From: Thermohalobaculum sp039805905
Lineage (GTDB): Bacteria; Pseudomonadota; Alphaproteobacteria; Rhodobacterales; Rhodobacteraceae
NCBI GenBank assembly: GCA_039805905.1
Contig: JBDIVM010000010.1
Coordinates: forward strand, 1 to 64,000
Length of the DNA stretch: 64,000 nucleotides
Reading direction: 5' to 3'
Shown here piece by piece: positions 36,870 to 46,492 of this stretch (its first letter is position 1; the number at the start of each line of letters is the position of its first letter). Made by a program: the position numbers and the translations under genes. The notes below the pieces were generated by a model. That model did no database searches. It had not been told where the DNA came from and saw nothing but the letters and a program-made list of their open reading frames with translations.

Positions 36870-38204
36870 TTACGCCGCCACCGCCGCGCGCACGGTCCGG
36901 TCGAGCGCGCCGGTGAACCTGGTCACGATCTCGTCGACATGGCCATCATCGATGATGAACGGCGGCGCGATGAGCGCGTGGTCGCCGTTCCGGCCGTCAA
37001 TCGTGCCACCCATCGGATATACCATCAGCCCGTCGGCAAAGCACGCCTGTTTCAGTTTTGCGGCAAGACCGATCGCGGGGTCGAAGGGAGCCCTGGTCTC
37101 CTTGTCGGCGACGAACTCGACCCCGAGGAACAGCCCGCGCCCGCGGACGTCGCCCACACAGGGGTGCTGGCCGAGCGCCGACTCGAACGCCGATTTCAGC
37201 TTTGCGCCCATTGCCCGGACATGCGGCATCATCTCCGGGATCCGGTTGAGGACCGCCACCCCGGCGGCGCAGGCGGCCGGGTGGCCGAGATAGGTATGGC
37301 CGTGCTGGAAGAAACCCGAACCCTGCTCGATGGTGCGGTAGATCGCGCCCGAGCACAGCATGGCGCCGATCGGCTGGATGCCGGCGCCGAGCCCCTTGGC
37401 GATGCAGACGATGTCGGGCGCGATGCCCTCGGCCTCGGAGGCGAAGAGATGCCCGGTGCGGCCCATGCCGCACATCACCTCGTCGAGGATCAGCAGCACC
37501 CCGTGCCGGTCGCAGATCTCGCGGATGCGCTTGAAGTAGCCGGGCGTGGCGGGCACCGCGCCCATGGTGGCGCCGACCACCGGCTCGGCGATGAAGGCGG
37601 CGACTGTTTCCGGCCCGAGCTCGCGGATCTTCTCGTCGAGCTGGTCGGCGACCCGGAGCCCGTATTGCTCGGGCGTCTCGCCCGGCTCGCCCCAGCGCCA
37701 GTAGTGACACGGATCGATGTGGTGCATCGCCGGCACGAGCAGCGGCTCGAACTGTGTGCGCCGCCAGCGGTTGCCCCCCGCCGACAGGGCGCCCAGCGTG
37801 TTGCCGTGGTAGCTCTGCCAGCGGGCGATCACATGGCGCCGCGCGGTCTCGCCGCGCTCGGTGAAATACTGCCGCGCGAGCTTGATTGCCGCCTCGATGG
37901 CCTCGGAGCCGCCGGAGACGAAATAGACCCGCTCGATGCCTTCGGGCGCGCGGGCGATCAGCAGGTCGGCGAGCTCCTCGGCCGGTTCGGAGGTGAAGAA
38001 GCTGGTATGCGCATAGGCGATGCGGTCGAGCTGCGCCTTGACCGCCTCCAGCACGTCGCGGGGCGTGTGGCCGAGGCACGAGACCGCGGCCCCGCCGCTG
38101 GCGTCGAGATAGCGCTTGCCGGTCGAGTCGATCAGATAGGGCCCGTCGCCACCGGCGACCGTCGGAAGCTTCGCCCTGGTGTGGCGCGGAAAGACATGGC
38201 TCAT
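36870..38204 (-). CDS. Class III aminotransferase
   Basis: A 444-residue PLP-dependent enzyme. Visible motifs are VYFVSGGSEAIEAAIKLARQ, WQSYHGNTLGALS, LLILDEVMCGMGRTG and the PLP lysine in VCIAKGLGAGIQPIGAML. Start at 38204 has GAGGAGACGCACAG upstream. Relatives act on omega-amino acids, polyamines or taurine; the substrate cannot be set. Confidence 0.9.
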   Translation of the reverse strand: MSHVFPRHTRAKLPTVAGGDGPYLIDSTGKRYLDASGGAAVSCLGHTPRDVLEAVKAQLDRIAYAHTSFFTSEPAEELADLLIARAPEGIERVYFVSGGSEAIEAAIKLARQYFTERGETARRHVIARWQSYHGNTLGALSAGGNRWRRTQFEPLLVPAMHHIDPCHYWRWGEPGETPEQYGLRVADQLDEKIRELGPETVAAFIAEPVVGATMGAVPATPGYFKRIREICDRHGVLLILDEVMCGMGRTGHLFASEAEGIAPDIVCIAKGLGAGIQPIGAMLCSGAIYRTIEQGSGFFQHGHTYLGHPAACAAGVAVLNRIPEMMPHVRAMGAKLKSAFESALGQHPCVGDVRGRGLFLGVEFVADKETRAPFDPAIGLAAKLKQACFADGLMVYPMGGTIDGRNGDHALIAPPFIIDDGHVDEIVTRFTGALDRTVRAAVAA

Positions 38205-38466
38205 CTGTGCGTCTCCTCGGGTCGATCTCCTGGGGTCGATCTCCTGCCGCCGCCAGCGGCCGCCGCCGGTCAGCCCGGCAGGGGCTGGAGGATACCGACT
38301 CCGGGACATATCCGGGACGGAAAGTCAACCTCCCCGATCGCGTGCGGCGGCTTGACAAGCCTGGCCGCGCACCCGAGCGTTCCCTCGGCGGCGACAGGAC
38401 CGCGGGGGAAATCGATGCAACCGGCAGAGCAGCGCGCGACGCCACCCCTGGCGGAGGGCTGACAGC

Positions 38467-39408
38467 GTGCTCGCCGGCCTCTCCTGGCTTGGCGCGAATG
38501 CCCGCTGGGTGCTGGCCGCGGGCGTGTTGCTGGCGACCTTCCTGCCCGCGCTCAGCGCCTTCCTGCGCCCGATGCTGCCCGGGCTGGTGGCGCTGGTGTT
38601 CTGCGTCTCGCTGGTGCGGCTCGACCTCGGCGCGCTGGCGCGCCGGGCGCTCAGGCCGCGCCGGCTCGTGGCGCTGGCGGGCTGGACGGCGGCCTTCCTG
38701 GCACTGACCCCGGCGCTCGTTCTGCTGGCGGCCCGCGCCGCCGGGCTGCCCGCCACGCAGGTCGCGGCGCTGATCTACACCTTCGCCGCGCCGCCGATCA
38801 TGTCGGCCTCGGCGCTCTGCCTTATGCTGGGGCTCGACGCCGCCTTCGCGCTGGAGCTGACCGTGTTCGCGAGCCTCGTCACGCCGGTCGCCGGGCCGCT
38901 GGTGACCAAGGCGCTCCTGGGCGAGGCGGTGCCGATCGACGGGCTGGCGCTGGCGCTGCGGGTCGCCGCGATGATTGCTGCCGGCACGGTGCTCGCGCTG
39001 ATGCTGCGCCGGCTGCTCGGCCCCGAGACGGTGCGGGGCCACCGCGCGGCCTTCGACGGCGTCGCCACCATCGTACTCGTGCTGTTCGTGGTGCCGCTCT
39101 ATGACGGGTTCTGGGCGCTGGTCGGCGCCATGCCGGGCTTCGCGCTGGCAACGCTGGCGCTGGTGCTGGCGGCGAACTGGGGGCCGCAGGTCGTGGTTGC
39201 CGCGGCGCTGCGGCGGGCGGCGGCGCCCGACATCGCCGGGGCGGCCGGGCTGATGTGGGGCAACCGCAACGTCTCGATCTATCTCGCCGCCCTGCCCCCG
39301 GACCCGCTGTTCGGTCTCTATGTCGCCTTCTACCAGTTTCCGATGCTGTTCACGCCCATGGTGATGGGCCGGCTGCTGGGCCGCGGCGCCCCGACGACCG
39401 GGGGCTGA
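38467..39408 (+). CDS. BASS-like (bile acid:sodium symporter fold) membrane transporter
   Basis: A 313-residue protein with about ten hydrophobic helices. The segments IYTFAAPPIMSASALCLMLGL and MWGNRNVSIYLAALP are compatible with the BASS/SBF fold, though similarity to characterised members is weak from memory. It starts with GTG. Substrate unknown. It may pair with DUF2339 downstream, 82 bases away, but nothing links them functionally. Confidence 0.6.
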   Translation: MLAGLSWLGANARWVLAAGVLLATFLPALSAFLRPMLPGLVALVFCVSLVRLDLGALARRALRPRRLVALAGWTAAFLALTPALVLLAARAAGLPATQVAALIYTFAAPPIMSASALCLMLGLDAAFALELTVFASLVTPVAGPLVTKALLGEAVPIDGLALALRVAAMIAAGTVLALMLRRLLGPETVRGHRAAFDGVATIVLVLFVVPLYDGFWALVGAMPGFALATLALVLAANWGPQVVVAAALRRAAAPDIAGAAGLMWGNRNVSIYLAALPPDPLFGLYVAFYQFPMLFTPMVMGRLLGRGAPTTGG

Positions 39409-39490
39409 GGCCGGAAGGCACGGCAGGACGGACGGATTTCCCGCCGGAGGGATGCAGGCTATTCTCGGGGGCGAAGGAGGTTTCCGCGCG

Positions 39491-42190
39491 ATGGATGGAG
39501 CACTGATCGGATTCGGTCTGCTGGTCGCGCTGTTCATCGGCATCGCACCGATCCTCGCCTGGGTGGCGATCTTCCAGATTCACGAGCTGAAACGCCGGGT
39601 CCGCTTGCTGGAGGCCCGGCTGGCCTATCGCCCTGCCCCGTCTGTGGAAGCCCCGTCTGCGGAAACCCCGTCTTCGGCACCCCCGTCTGCGGCACCACCA
39701 TCTGCGGCAGCGCCCGCCGAGGAAGTCCCGGCCGCGGCCGCGCCGGAGCCCGCCATGGTCGCGCCGCCCGATGCCTCCGCCCCGCCGCGCGGCCGTGCCG
39801 CAGGGGTCGAGCAGGCACTGACCTCGCGCTGGCTGGTGTGGCTCGGCGCGGTGGCGGTCGGCCTGAGCGCGGTGTTCCTGTTCTCCTACGCCATCGAACA
39901 GGGCTGGCTGGGGCCGCTGCCAAGGGTGGCGCTGGGGCTCGCCCTCGGGGCGGCGCTGATCGCGGCGGGCGAGTGGACCCACCGTCATCCGGTCCCCGGC
40001 CTCGCCCGGGCGGTGAGGCCCGACTACGTGCCGCAGGCGCTGACGGCGGCGGGGCTGTTCGCGCTCTATGCCAGCCTGTTCTCGGCGCATGCGCTCTACG
40101 GGCTGATCGGCACGGCCGTCGCCTTCGCGGCGCTGGCGGCGGTCAGCTTCGCGGCGCTGGTAGTGGCGGTGCGGCAGGGCTGGTTCGTGGCGCTGCTCGG
40201 ACTCGCCGGCGGCTATGCCGTGCCGGCGCTGCTCGGCTCCGCGACGCCGCAACCGGTGCCGGTGTTCCTCTACCTGTTCGCGCTGACCGCCGGCTGCCTC
40301 GCGGTGATGCGGTTCCGGAACTGGCCCTTCCTCGCGGTTGCAGCCGTGGCCGGCTCGGCCGCCTGGCCGCTGCTGTGGCTGGCGGGACCCTGGACCGTGG
40401 CCGATCAGGGGCCGCTCAGCCTTTATGCGCTGGCCTGCGCCGGGGCCTTCGCGGCCCTCTCCACCGGTTTCCCGGTGAAACGGCCGGAGACCCCGCTCAC
40501 CGCCTGGCTCGGCGGGGTGGTGGCCGAGACCTCGGGCATGGGGTTTGTCGCGCATGGCGGCGTGCTGGTGCTGCTGGCTCTGGTCGCGGACTACAACGCG
40601 CCCGCCTTCGTCTTTCTCGCGCTCTATGGCGCCATGGCGCTGGGTTACGGGCTTCGGCGGGCCGCCTTTGAGGGCCTCGCGGTCGCGGCGGCGCTGGTGG
40701 TGGCGCTGGCCTTCCTGCTGTGGCCGCAGCCTGCCGACATCACCATCCCGCCGGAACTCGCCCGGCATGGTGTGACCGAATACGGCGACACCTTCGGGCC
40801 GATCGTCATGCCGGTGGAACTGGTGACCTTCGCCCGAGCGGCACTGTCCTTCGCCCTGCTCTACGGGCTCGGCGGCTTCCTGGCGCTCGGCCGTGCGGCG
40901 ACGCCGCCGGTCTGGGCCGGGCTGTCGGCGGCCGTGCCGCTCTATCTGCTGACGCTGGCCTACTGGCGGATCGGCGGGTTGCAGGTGCATGTGCAGTGGG
41001 CGGGTCTGGCTGCGGGGCTGAGCCTGGCCCTACTCGCGGCCGCCGCGCAGGTCGAACGCATGACCGGCCGGGCGGCGCGGGACGTGCCGCTGGCCTTTTA
41101 CGCCGCCGGCACCACGGCGGCGCTGGCGCTGGCCTTCACCTGCCTCCTGCGCGAGGCCTGGCTGACGGTGGCGCTCTCGCTCGAGGTGCTGGCGCTGGGC
41201 TGGATCTACACCCGCCTCCGCGTCGAGGCGCTGCGCGCGATCGCCTTCACGGTCGCTACTGCCGTGATCGTCCGGCTGGTTCTGAACTGGAATGTGCTCG
41301 GCTATGGCGATGGCGGCGCGGGCGTGGTCAGCTGGGTGATCTACGGCTACGGCGTGCCGGCGCTTGCCTTCGCGGGGGCCGCCCGCCTGTTCGGCGATGC
41401 CCGGCACGACGCGCTGGCAGCGCTCTGCGAGGCGGGAGCAGCGGCCTTCGCTGTCCTGACGGTGGCGCTCCAGCTGCATGCCTGGACCGCCGGAGCGCCG
41501 TTCAGCCCGACTTACCGCCTGTTCGACCAGGCGGTGCAGACGGCGTGGTGGATGCTGGCCGCCAGCCTGCTGCTGCGGCGCGAGGTGGCGCAGCGCTCGC
41601 TTGTGGCGCGTTACGGCAGCCGGGCGCTGCTGGCGCTGGCCGCGCTGCAGATCGTGCTGGGGCACCTGCTCGCCGCCAATCCGCTGTTCTCCTACGAGGA
41701 CATCGGGCGGCTGCCGCTTCTGAACCTGCTCGGCCTCGCCTATCTCCTGCCGGCGGTGTTGGCGGCGGTGCTGACGTCGCGGCCCGGATTCGACCTGCCG
41801 GCGCGGGTGCGCGAGGCGCTGAGGGCCGGCGCCGGCCTGCTGGCCTTTGTCTACCTCACCCTCGAGACGCGGCACATCTTCCAGGGCGGGGTTCTTGCGC
41901 TCGGCTTCGACCGCCAGGTCAGCGATGGCGAAATCTATGCCTATTCGGTCGTCTGGATTGCCTATGCGCTGGCGCTGCTGGCGGTCGGCATCCTGCGCAA
42001 CTCGTCGGTCTTGCGCTACGCCTCGCTGACGGTGCTGATCGTGACGGTGGCCAAGCTGTTCCTCTACGACATGTCGGACCTGACCGGGCTCTACCGCGTG
42101 GCCTCGTTCCTCGGCCTCGGCCTCGTGCTCATCGGAATCGGCCATGTCTACCGCCGCTTCGTGTTCCGGCCGGCCGAGGCCGAGAGCTGA
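39491..42190 (+). CDS. DUF2339 family polytopic membrane protein
   Basis: An 899-residue protein with one N-terminal helix, a coiled/Ala-Pro linker (about 40-115), and about 25 further hydrophobic helices, as in the DUF2339 family. No function is established. The ATG at 39491 lies 12 bases after AAGGAGG; an ATG at 39452 is in frame but its GGAGGG abuts the codon. The linker is encoded by a decayed tandem repeat. Confidence 0.85.
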   Translation: MDGALIGFGLLVALFIGIAPILAWVAIFQIHELKRRVRLLEARLAYRPAPSVEAPSAETPSSAPPSAAPPSAAAPAEEVPAAAAPEPAMVAPPDASAPPRGRAAGVEQALTSRWLVWLGAVAVGLSAVFLFSYAIEQGWLGPLPRVALGLALGAALIAAGEWTHRHPVPGLARAVRPDYVPQALTAAGLFALYASLFSAHALYGLIGTAVAFAALAAVSFAALVVAVRQGWFVALLGLAGGYAVPALLGSATPQPVPVFLYLFALTAGCLAVMRFRNWPFLAVAAVAGSAAWPLLWLAGPWTVADQGPLSLYALACAGAFAALSTGFPVKRPETPLTAWLGGVVAETSGMGFVAHGGVLVLLALVADYNAPAFVFLALYGAMALGYGLRRAAFEGLAVAAALVVALAFLLWPQPADITIPPELARHGVTEYGDTFGPIVMPVELVTFARAALSFALLYGLGGFLALGRAATPPVWAGLSAAVPLYLLTLAYWRIGGLQVHVQWAGLAAGLSLALLAAAAQVERMTGRAARDVPLAFYAAGTTAALALAFTCLLREAWLTVALSLEVLALGWIYTRLRVEALRAIAFTVATAVIVRLVLNWNVLGYGDGGAGVVSWVIYGYGVPALAFAGAARLFGDARHDALAALCEAGAAAFAVLTVALQLHAWTAGAPFSPTYRLFDQAVQTAWWMLAASLLLRREVAQRSLVARYGSRALLALAALQIVLGHLLAANPLFSYEDIGRLPLLNLLGLAYLLPAVLAAVLTSRPGFDLPARVREALRAGAGLLAFVYLTLETRHIFQGGVLALGFDRQVSDGEIYAYSVVWIAYALALLAVGILRNSSVLRYASLTVLIVTVAKLFLYDMSDLTGLYRVASFLGLGLVLIGIGHVYRRFVFRPAEAES
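39637..39715 (+). repeat. Short tandem repeat in the DUF2339 linker
   Basis: Five to six imperfect 15-base units of the form CCCCGTCTGCGGAA/CACCCCCGTCTGCGG encode P-S-x-x-P steps. The in-frame unit size keeps the reading frame when copies are gained or lost. Confidence 0.7.
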
Positions 42191-42201
42191 GACCCGCAGA
42201 G

Positions 42202-42229
42202 CTGATCCCGTGGGGCCGGCGGGGATCAG
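42202..42229. terminator. Bidirectional hairpin between DUF2339 and LysR genes
   Basis: CTGATCCC (42202-42209) and GGGATCAG (42222-42229) form a perfect 8-base stem between convergent genes, overlapping the LysR stop. Confidence 0.5.
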
Positions 42230-43095
42230 GCGATGCGCGCCGCCGCCACGAGCTCGGCGCGGAGGGCCTCGGCGAGACGCGCCTTCGGAGCTCCCTCGTG
42301 CACTGCGAGGACGAGGCGCCGGAACGCATCCGGGCCGCCGAGCGGCAGCCGCCGCACCGCCGGCGCCGGGGGTGCGGCGGGGCGCTCGGGCACCACCGAG
42401 ACGCCGAGGCCGTGTGCGACGAGCGATTCGATCGCCTCGATGCTGTCGACCTCCATGGCCTCCGCCGGCCTGAGCCCGCGGGTGGCCAGCGCCCGCTCGA
42501 TCTGCTGGCCGGCCCAGGTGCGCCGGCTGAACCAGATGAAGGGATGGGCCGCGATCAGCTCCCCGGCGGTCGCACCCGCCGCCTCCGCCGGGGCGATGGC
42601 GACCAGCGGCTCGCGGGCGATCTCGGTAAGCCCCAGCCCCTGCGGGGCAATGTCGGGCCCGGTCACTACCGCCGCATCGAGCACGCCGTCGCGGACCTCG
42701 ACCGCCAGCTCCGAGGAGAGGCCGGTCCGCACCCGGATCGCCAGCCCGGGATGCCGCGCGCGCAGCCGCGCCAGCGCCGGCGGCAGCAGATGCACCATCT
42801 CGGTCGGGACCACGCCGACCGCGAGGACGCCCTCCAGCGCCGCATCCGAGCCGAGCGCGCGCATTTCCTCCGCCAGCGCCAGCATCCGGCGCGCCTGCTC
42901 GACCAGCGCCGCGCCGCGGGCGGTGAGTCGGGGCGGGCGCTGGCGCCGGTCGGCCAGCGCGACACCCAGCTCCTGCTCCAGCGCCTTGACCTGCAGGCTG
43001 ACCGCGGAATGGCTGACGCCGACGGCGCCGCCGGCGGCGGTGAAGCTGCCGTGATCGGCGATGGCGACCAGGGTTTCGAGCTGGCGGAGATTCAT
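42226..43095 (-). CDS. LysR-family transcriptional regulator
   Basis: A 289-residue regulator. The N-terminal winged HTH is typical (LRQLETLVAIADHGSFTAAG), with the LysR substrate-binding domain from about 90. I chose the ATG at 43095 that begins at the HTH; upstream codons read through the divergent promoter. It is divergent from the acyl-CoA-dehydrogenase-like gene, which it probably controls in response to a pathway metabolite. Confidence 0.92.
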   Translation of the reverse strand: MNLRQLETLVAIADHGSFTAAGGAVGVSHSAVSLQVKALEQELGVALADRRQRPPRLTARGAALVEQARRMLALAEEMRALGSDAALEGVLAVGVVPTEMVHLLPPALARLRARHPGLAIRVRTGLSSELAVEVRDGVLDAAVVTGPDIAPQGLGLTEIAREPLVAIAPAEAAGATAGELIAAHPFIWFSRRTWAGQQIERALATRGLRPAEAMEVDSIEAIESLVAHGLGVSVVPERPAAPPAPAVRRLPLGGPDAFRRLVLAVHEGAPKARLAEALRAELVAAARIA

Positions 43096-43204
43096 TTTGT
43101 GAGTTTTTCTGACACTAATGGCGAGAATTACTCGTTTCCGTTTCACTTGCAAAAGAGATATCCTGATCACGGTTTCGTGAGCAGGCTTTCGCGAGGGAGC
43201 GTCG
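43096..43204. promoter_or_regulatory. Divergent LysR / acyl-CoA-dehydrogenase-like promoter region
   Basis: A 109-base, relatively AT-rich gap. It contains GAGAATTACTC at about 43123-43133, and GTGAGTTTTTCTGACAC near the LysR start, both with weak dyad symmetry as expected for LysR sites. The assignment rests on position and symmetry only. Confidence 0.4.
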
Positions 43205-44419
43205 ATGTTCGATCTGGGGGATGACCGGGAACGGCTGCGCGGGCGTGCGCGGGAACTGGCCGCGGGTGTGTTCCGAGGCCGGGCGGCCGGGATCGACCGC
43301 TCCGAGGAATACCCGTGGGAGAACGTCCGGGCGCTGGCAGACGCCGGGTTCCTCGGCATGACCCTGCCGGTGGCGCTGGGCGGCCAGGGGCGCGACTTGC
43401 TCGATGCCGTGCTGGTGATCACGGAGATCGCCAGGGCCTGCGGGGTGACGGCCCGCATCGTCGTCGAGACCAACATGGGCGGCATCGCCGCGGTGATGGC
43501 CTATGGCTCGGAGGCGCAGCAGCGGCTCGCGGCCCGGATGGTGCTTTCCGGCGACAAGCCGGCGATCTGCATCACCGAGCCCGGGGCGGGGTCGGATGCG
43601 ACCGCGATGGCGACGACGGCGCGCCGGGTCGCGGGCGGCTATGTGCTGAACGGGCGCAAGCACTGGATCACCGGCGGCGGCGTCTCGCGGCTGCACCTGA
43701 TCTTTGCGCGGATCACCGAAGCCGGGCGGGACTGCGGCATCGGCGGCTTTCTCGCGGTGCGCGGCGACGCCGAGGGGCTGACGGTGGGCGCGCGCGAGCC
43801 GGCGATGGGGCTGCGCGGCATCCCGGAGACCGAGATCCTCCTCGACGATCTGTTCGTGCCCGAGGCGATGGCGCTGATTCCGGGCGGCGATCCGGCGCAC
43901 GGCTTCGGCCGGCTTATGGCAGCCTACAACAGCCAGCGGGTCGGCGCCGCCGCAGTGGCGCTGGGGATCGGCCAGGGGGCCCACGAGACGGCGCTGGCCT
44001 TCGTGCAGGAGCGCGAGCAGTTCGGCCGGCCGATCGCCGAGTTCCAGGGCCTGCAATGGATGCTGGCCGACATGTCGGTCGGGCTCGCGGCCGCCGAGGC
44101 GCTGGTGTGGAAGGCGGCCGCCAGCGCACCCGCAGGCGGCTTCCCCGACATGTGCCTCGCGGCGCAGGCCAAGATCCTGGCCGCGGAGACGGCGGTGAAG
44201 GTGACGAACGACGCCCTCCAGCTGCATGGCGCGGCGGGGTACTCGCGCAACCTGCCACTCGAGCGCATGGTGCGCGACGCGCGGATGTTCACCATCGGCG
44301 GCGGCACCGCGCAGGTGCTCAGGAACCAGGTGGCCGGCGCGATCCTCGGGCGGAGGCTGCCGCAGGGCCGGAGCGGTTATCTGGACGCGGCCCCGCGGGC
44401 ACAGTTGAAGGCGGTATAG
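43205..44419 (+). CDS. Acyl-CoA-dehydrogenase-fold protein, candidate 3-sulfinopropanoyl-CoA desulfinase
   Basis: A 404-residue FAD protein of the acyl-CoA dehydrogenase superfamily (ICITEPGAGSDATAM; REQFGRPIAEFQGLQWMLAD; LQLHGAAGYSRNLPLERMVR). Both usual positions for the catalytic glutamate are changed: Gly366 in the MCAD-type position (IGGGT instead of YEGT) and Gln244 in the IVD-type position (SQR instead of LER). Arg84 is present. From memory, 3-sulfinopropanoyl-CoA desulfinase (Acd) has just this set: no base, a Gln near 246 and an essential Arg84. The fit suggests a sulfur-releasing enzyme rather than a dehydrogenase. An untypical dehydrogenase remains possible. Confidence 0.8.
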   Translation: MFDLGDDRERLRGRARELAAGVFRGRAAGIDRSEEYPWENVRALADAGFLGMTLPVALGGQGRDLLDAVLVITEIARACGVTARIVVETNMGGIAAVMAYGSEAQQRLAARMVLSGDKPAICITEPGAGSDATAMATTARRVAGGYVLNGRKHWITGGGVSRLHLIFARITEAGRDCGIGGFLAVRGDAEGLTVGAREPAMGLRGIPETEILLDDLFVPEAMALIPGGDPAHGFGRLMAAYNSQRVGAAAVALGIGQGAHETALAFVQEREQFGRPIAEFQGLQWMLADMSVGLAAAEALVWKAAASAPAGGFPDMCLAAQAKILAAETAVKVTNDALQLHGAAGYSRNLPLERMVRDARMFTIGGGTAQVLRNQVAGAILGRRLPQGRSGYLDAAPRAQLKAV

Positions 44420-44465
44420 TTCCGGTCGCAAACGGGCCCGCACTCCGATGGCCGGGGCAAAGAGG

Positions 44466-44765
44466 TCAGATCAGCGTCAGCCCGGCTGCCAGCGCGACAG
44501 CGCCGATCCGTGCCGCGTCGGCCCAGAGCCGCGGGCCCTCGTATTGCCCGGCGCTGCGCCAGACGCCGACCCCGATCGCGATGTTGTAGGGCAGCGGCAG
44601 CTGGTGGATGGCGAGCGCCGCCAGGGCCGGCAGCCCCGCCGCGACCGCGCCCATCGAGCCTGCGGTGGCGGCAAGGTTGAGGGTCCCGCCGACGGCCACG
44701 CCCCAGGTCCAGAACGCGGCCCCGAGCGGCAGGCGGCCGGCCCAGAAATCGGCGAATGCGCTCAC
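44466..44765 (-). CDS. Small hypothetical membrane protein
   Basis: A 99-residue protein with about three hydrophobic helices (LGAAFWTWGVAVGGTLNLAA; AAGLPALAALAIHQLPLPY; AARIGAVALAAGLTLI). I do not recognise a family. Its GTG start overlaps the TerC stop by four bases (GTGA), so it is translationally coupled to that membrane protein. It is too short to stand out in a long shadow frame on this strand. Confidence 0.65.
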   Translation of the reverse strand: MSAFADFWAGRLPLGAAFWTWGVAVGGTLNLAATAGSMGAVAAGLPALAALAIHQLPLPYNIAIGVGVWRSAGQYEGPRLWADAARIGAVALAAGLTLI

Positions 44766-45517
44766 TCCCGCGCCGCCGCCGCATGGAGTCGCGCCCGCGC
44801 GCGTCGCGCCATCATGTTCAACCCCTCGACCAGCGCCGAGAACGCCATGGCAGCGTAAACATAGCCCTTGGGCACATGGAAGCCCGTGCCCTCGGCGATC
44901 AGCGTCATGCCGATCATCAGGAGGAAGCCGAGTGCCAGCATGACGATGGTGGGATTCGCCTCGATGAAACGGGCCAGCGGCCCGGCGGCGAACAGCATTG
45001 CGGTCACCGCCGCGACCATCGCCACGACCATGATCGGCACATGCGGGGTCATGCCGACCGCGGTTACGATGCTGTCGATCGAGAAGACGAGGTCGAGCAC
45101 CAGAATCTGCCCGATCGCGGCGGTGAATCCCAGCCGGACGGCTTTGCCGGTGAACATGTTGCCATGCGGATCGGGGTCGACATTGTGGTGGATCTCGGTC
45201 GTCGCCTTCCAGACCAGGAACAGCCCGCCGGCGATCAGGATCAGGTCCTTCCACGAGAACTCGTTGCCCAGCACCGCGAAGACAGGCGCGGTCAGGCGGA
45301 TGATCCAGGCGATGGTGGCGAGCAGGGCGAGCCGCATGACCAGCGCGAGCCCGATGCCGGTCCGCCGGGCCCGCTCGCGCTCGCCCTCCGGCAGCTTGTT
45401 GGTCAGGACCGAGATGAAGACGAGGTTGTCGATGCCGAGTACCACCTCCATGACCACGAGCGTGACCAGCGCGACCCAGGCGGTCGGGTCGAGCAGGAGC
45501 GCGGTGATCGAATCCAT
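44762..45517 (-). CDS. TerC family membrane protein
   Basis: A 251-residue protein with seven hydrophobic helices and the acidic TerC motifs VVLGIDNLVFIS and LDLVFSIDSIVTAVGM. TerC/Alx proteins are linked to manganese export and to metal loading of secreted proteins; tellurite resistance is the historical name. The basic C-terminal tail is cytoplasmic. It is followed by a coupled small membrane protein. Confidence 0.9.
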   Translation of the reverse strand: MDSITALLLDPTAWVALVTLVVMEVVLGIDNLVFISVLTNKLPEGERERARRTGIGLALVMRLALLATIAWIIRLTAPVFAVLGNEFSWKDLILIAGGLFLVWKATTEIHHNVDPDPHGNMFTGKAVRLGFTAAIGQILVLDLVFSIDSIVTAVGMTPHVPIMVVAMVAAVTAMLFAAGPLARFIEANPTIVMLALGFLLMIGMTLIAEGTGFHVPKGYVYAAMAFSALVEGLNMMARRARARLHAAAARE

Positions 45518-45598
45518 AGGATGTCCCCTCGGCGGAAGTGCGTTCGCGCGAAGATGAGGCGCCCGTGGGCAAATTGGAAGGGGCGGCGCGGGCGCGTC

Positions 45599-46426
45599 TC
45601 AGGCGCCCCCCTCCCGGCGGCCGAGCAGGGTGGCGACCAGGCTGCTCGCAGGGTCTGCCAGCGGCTCGATCACATTGAAGTGGTGCAGGCCCGGCGCCTC
45701 GACCGCGCGCATTTCGGCGCCGCAGCCGGTCCATATATTGGCGAGCAGCGCGTTCTGGCGGCGGAACTCGGGCCGCTCGGCCGCACCGACCCAGCAAGTG
45801 ACCGGGACGCCCTCGCGCGGGCAGCGCAGGGCCGGACTCTCGGCCGCCGCCTCGGCCCGGTCGAGATGCAGGTCGTCGTTGATCGCGGTGCGGAGCAGCG
45901 GCCGGAGATCGTGCACGCCGCTGATCGACAGCACCGAGGCGATCCGATCCGCCACCGGATGCGCCAGCGGCGCGTCCTCGCAGACCATGCGGGCGACCAG
46001 ATGCCCGCCGGCAGAATGCCCGGCCAGCCGGATCGGCCCGCCGAGGCTGCGCGCGGCCGTGCTGATCGCGGCACCGACCTGCCGGGTGATCCCGGTCACA
46101 TGGACATGCGGGCAGAGCGTATATCCCGGCAGCGCCACGGCCCAGCCATGGGCGAGGGCGCCTGCGGCGAGATGCGACCAGTCGGACTTGCCGAAGGCGC
46201 GCCAGTAGCCGCCATGGACGAACACCACGAGCCCCTCGGCCACGCCCTCGGGCAGGAACAGGTCGAGCCGCTCGCGCGCCGTGGTGCCGTAGGGGATGTC
46301 GAGCCGCACCCGCCCGGCGGCCGTCATGCGGGTGCGGAAGGCCGCGGCCTCGGCGGCCCAGCGCGGGGCGAAGGACTCGGCGCCCTCGATGTGACCGCGG
46401 TTGTTGTAGGCGTCGTCCCAGTCCAT
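45599..46426 (-). CDS. Kynurenine-formamidase-like alpha/beta hydrolase
   Basis: A 275-residue hydrolase. The HGGYW oxyanion motif (VFVHGGYWRAFGKSDW) and nucleophile elbow GHSAGGHL are those of the arylformamidase-like esterase group; a catalytic His candidate is in GLHHFNVIE. Start at 46426 after GGGGGC. It is divergent from the second Liv-type ABC operon, which may import its substrate. Kynurenine formamidase is one option; no tryptophan genes are nearby. Confidence 0.82.
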   Translation of the reverse strand: MDWDDAYNNRGHIEGAESFAPRWAAEAAAFRTRMTAAGRVRLDIPYGTTARERLDLFLPEGVAEGLVVFVHGGYWRAFGKSDWSHLAAGALAHGWAVALPGYTLCPHVHVTGITRQVGAAISTAARSLGGPIRLAGHSAGGHLVARMVCEDAPLAHPVADRIASVLSISGVHDLRPLLRTAINDDLHLDRAEAAAESPALRCPREGVPVTCWVGAAERPEFRRQNALLANIWTGCGAEMRAVEAPGLHHFNVIEPLADPASSLVATLLGRREGGA

Positions 46427-46492
46427 CGAATGCCCCCGGAGCAGGGTTCCCGGTGAAAAATTTTGCCGATTCCCTCGGCAGCAGGCTAGCAA

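Noticed and set aside
38205..38466. Continuation of plus-strand open frames between the aminotransferase and the transporter
   Set aside because: They are tails of antisense shadows; this gap holds only the divergent promoters.
39637..39715. Short repeats considered as a CRISPR array
   Set aside because: Units are contiguous, about 15 bases, in frame inside a coding gene and encode a Pro-rich linker; there are no spacers.
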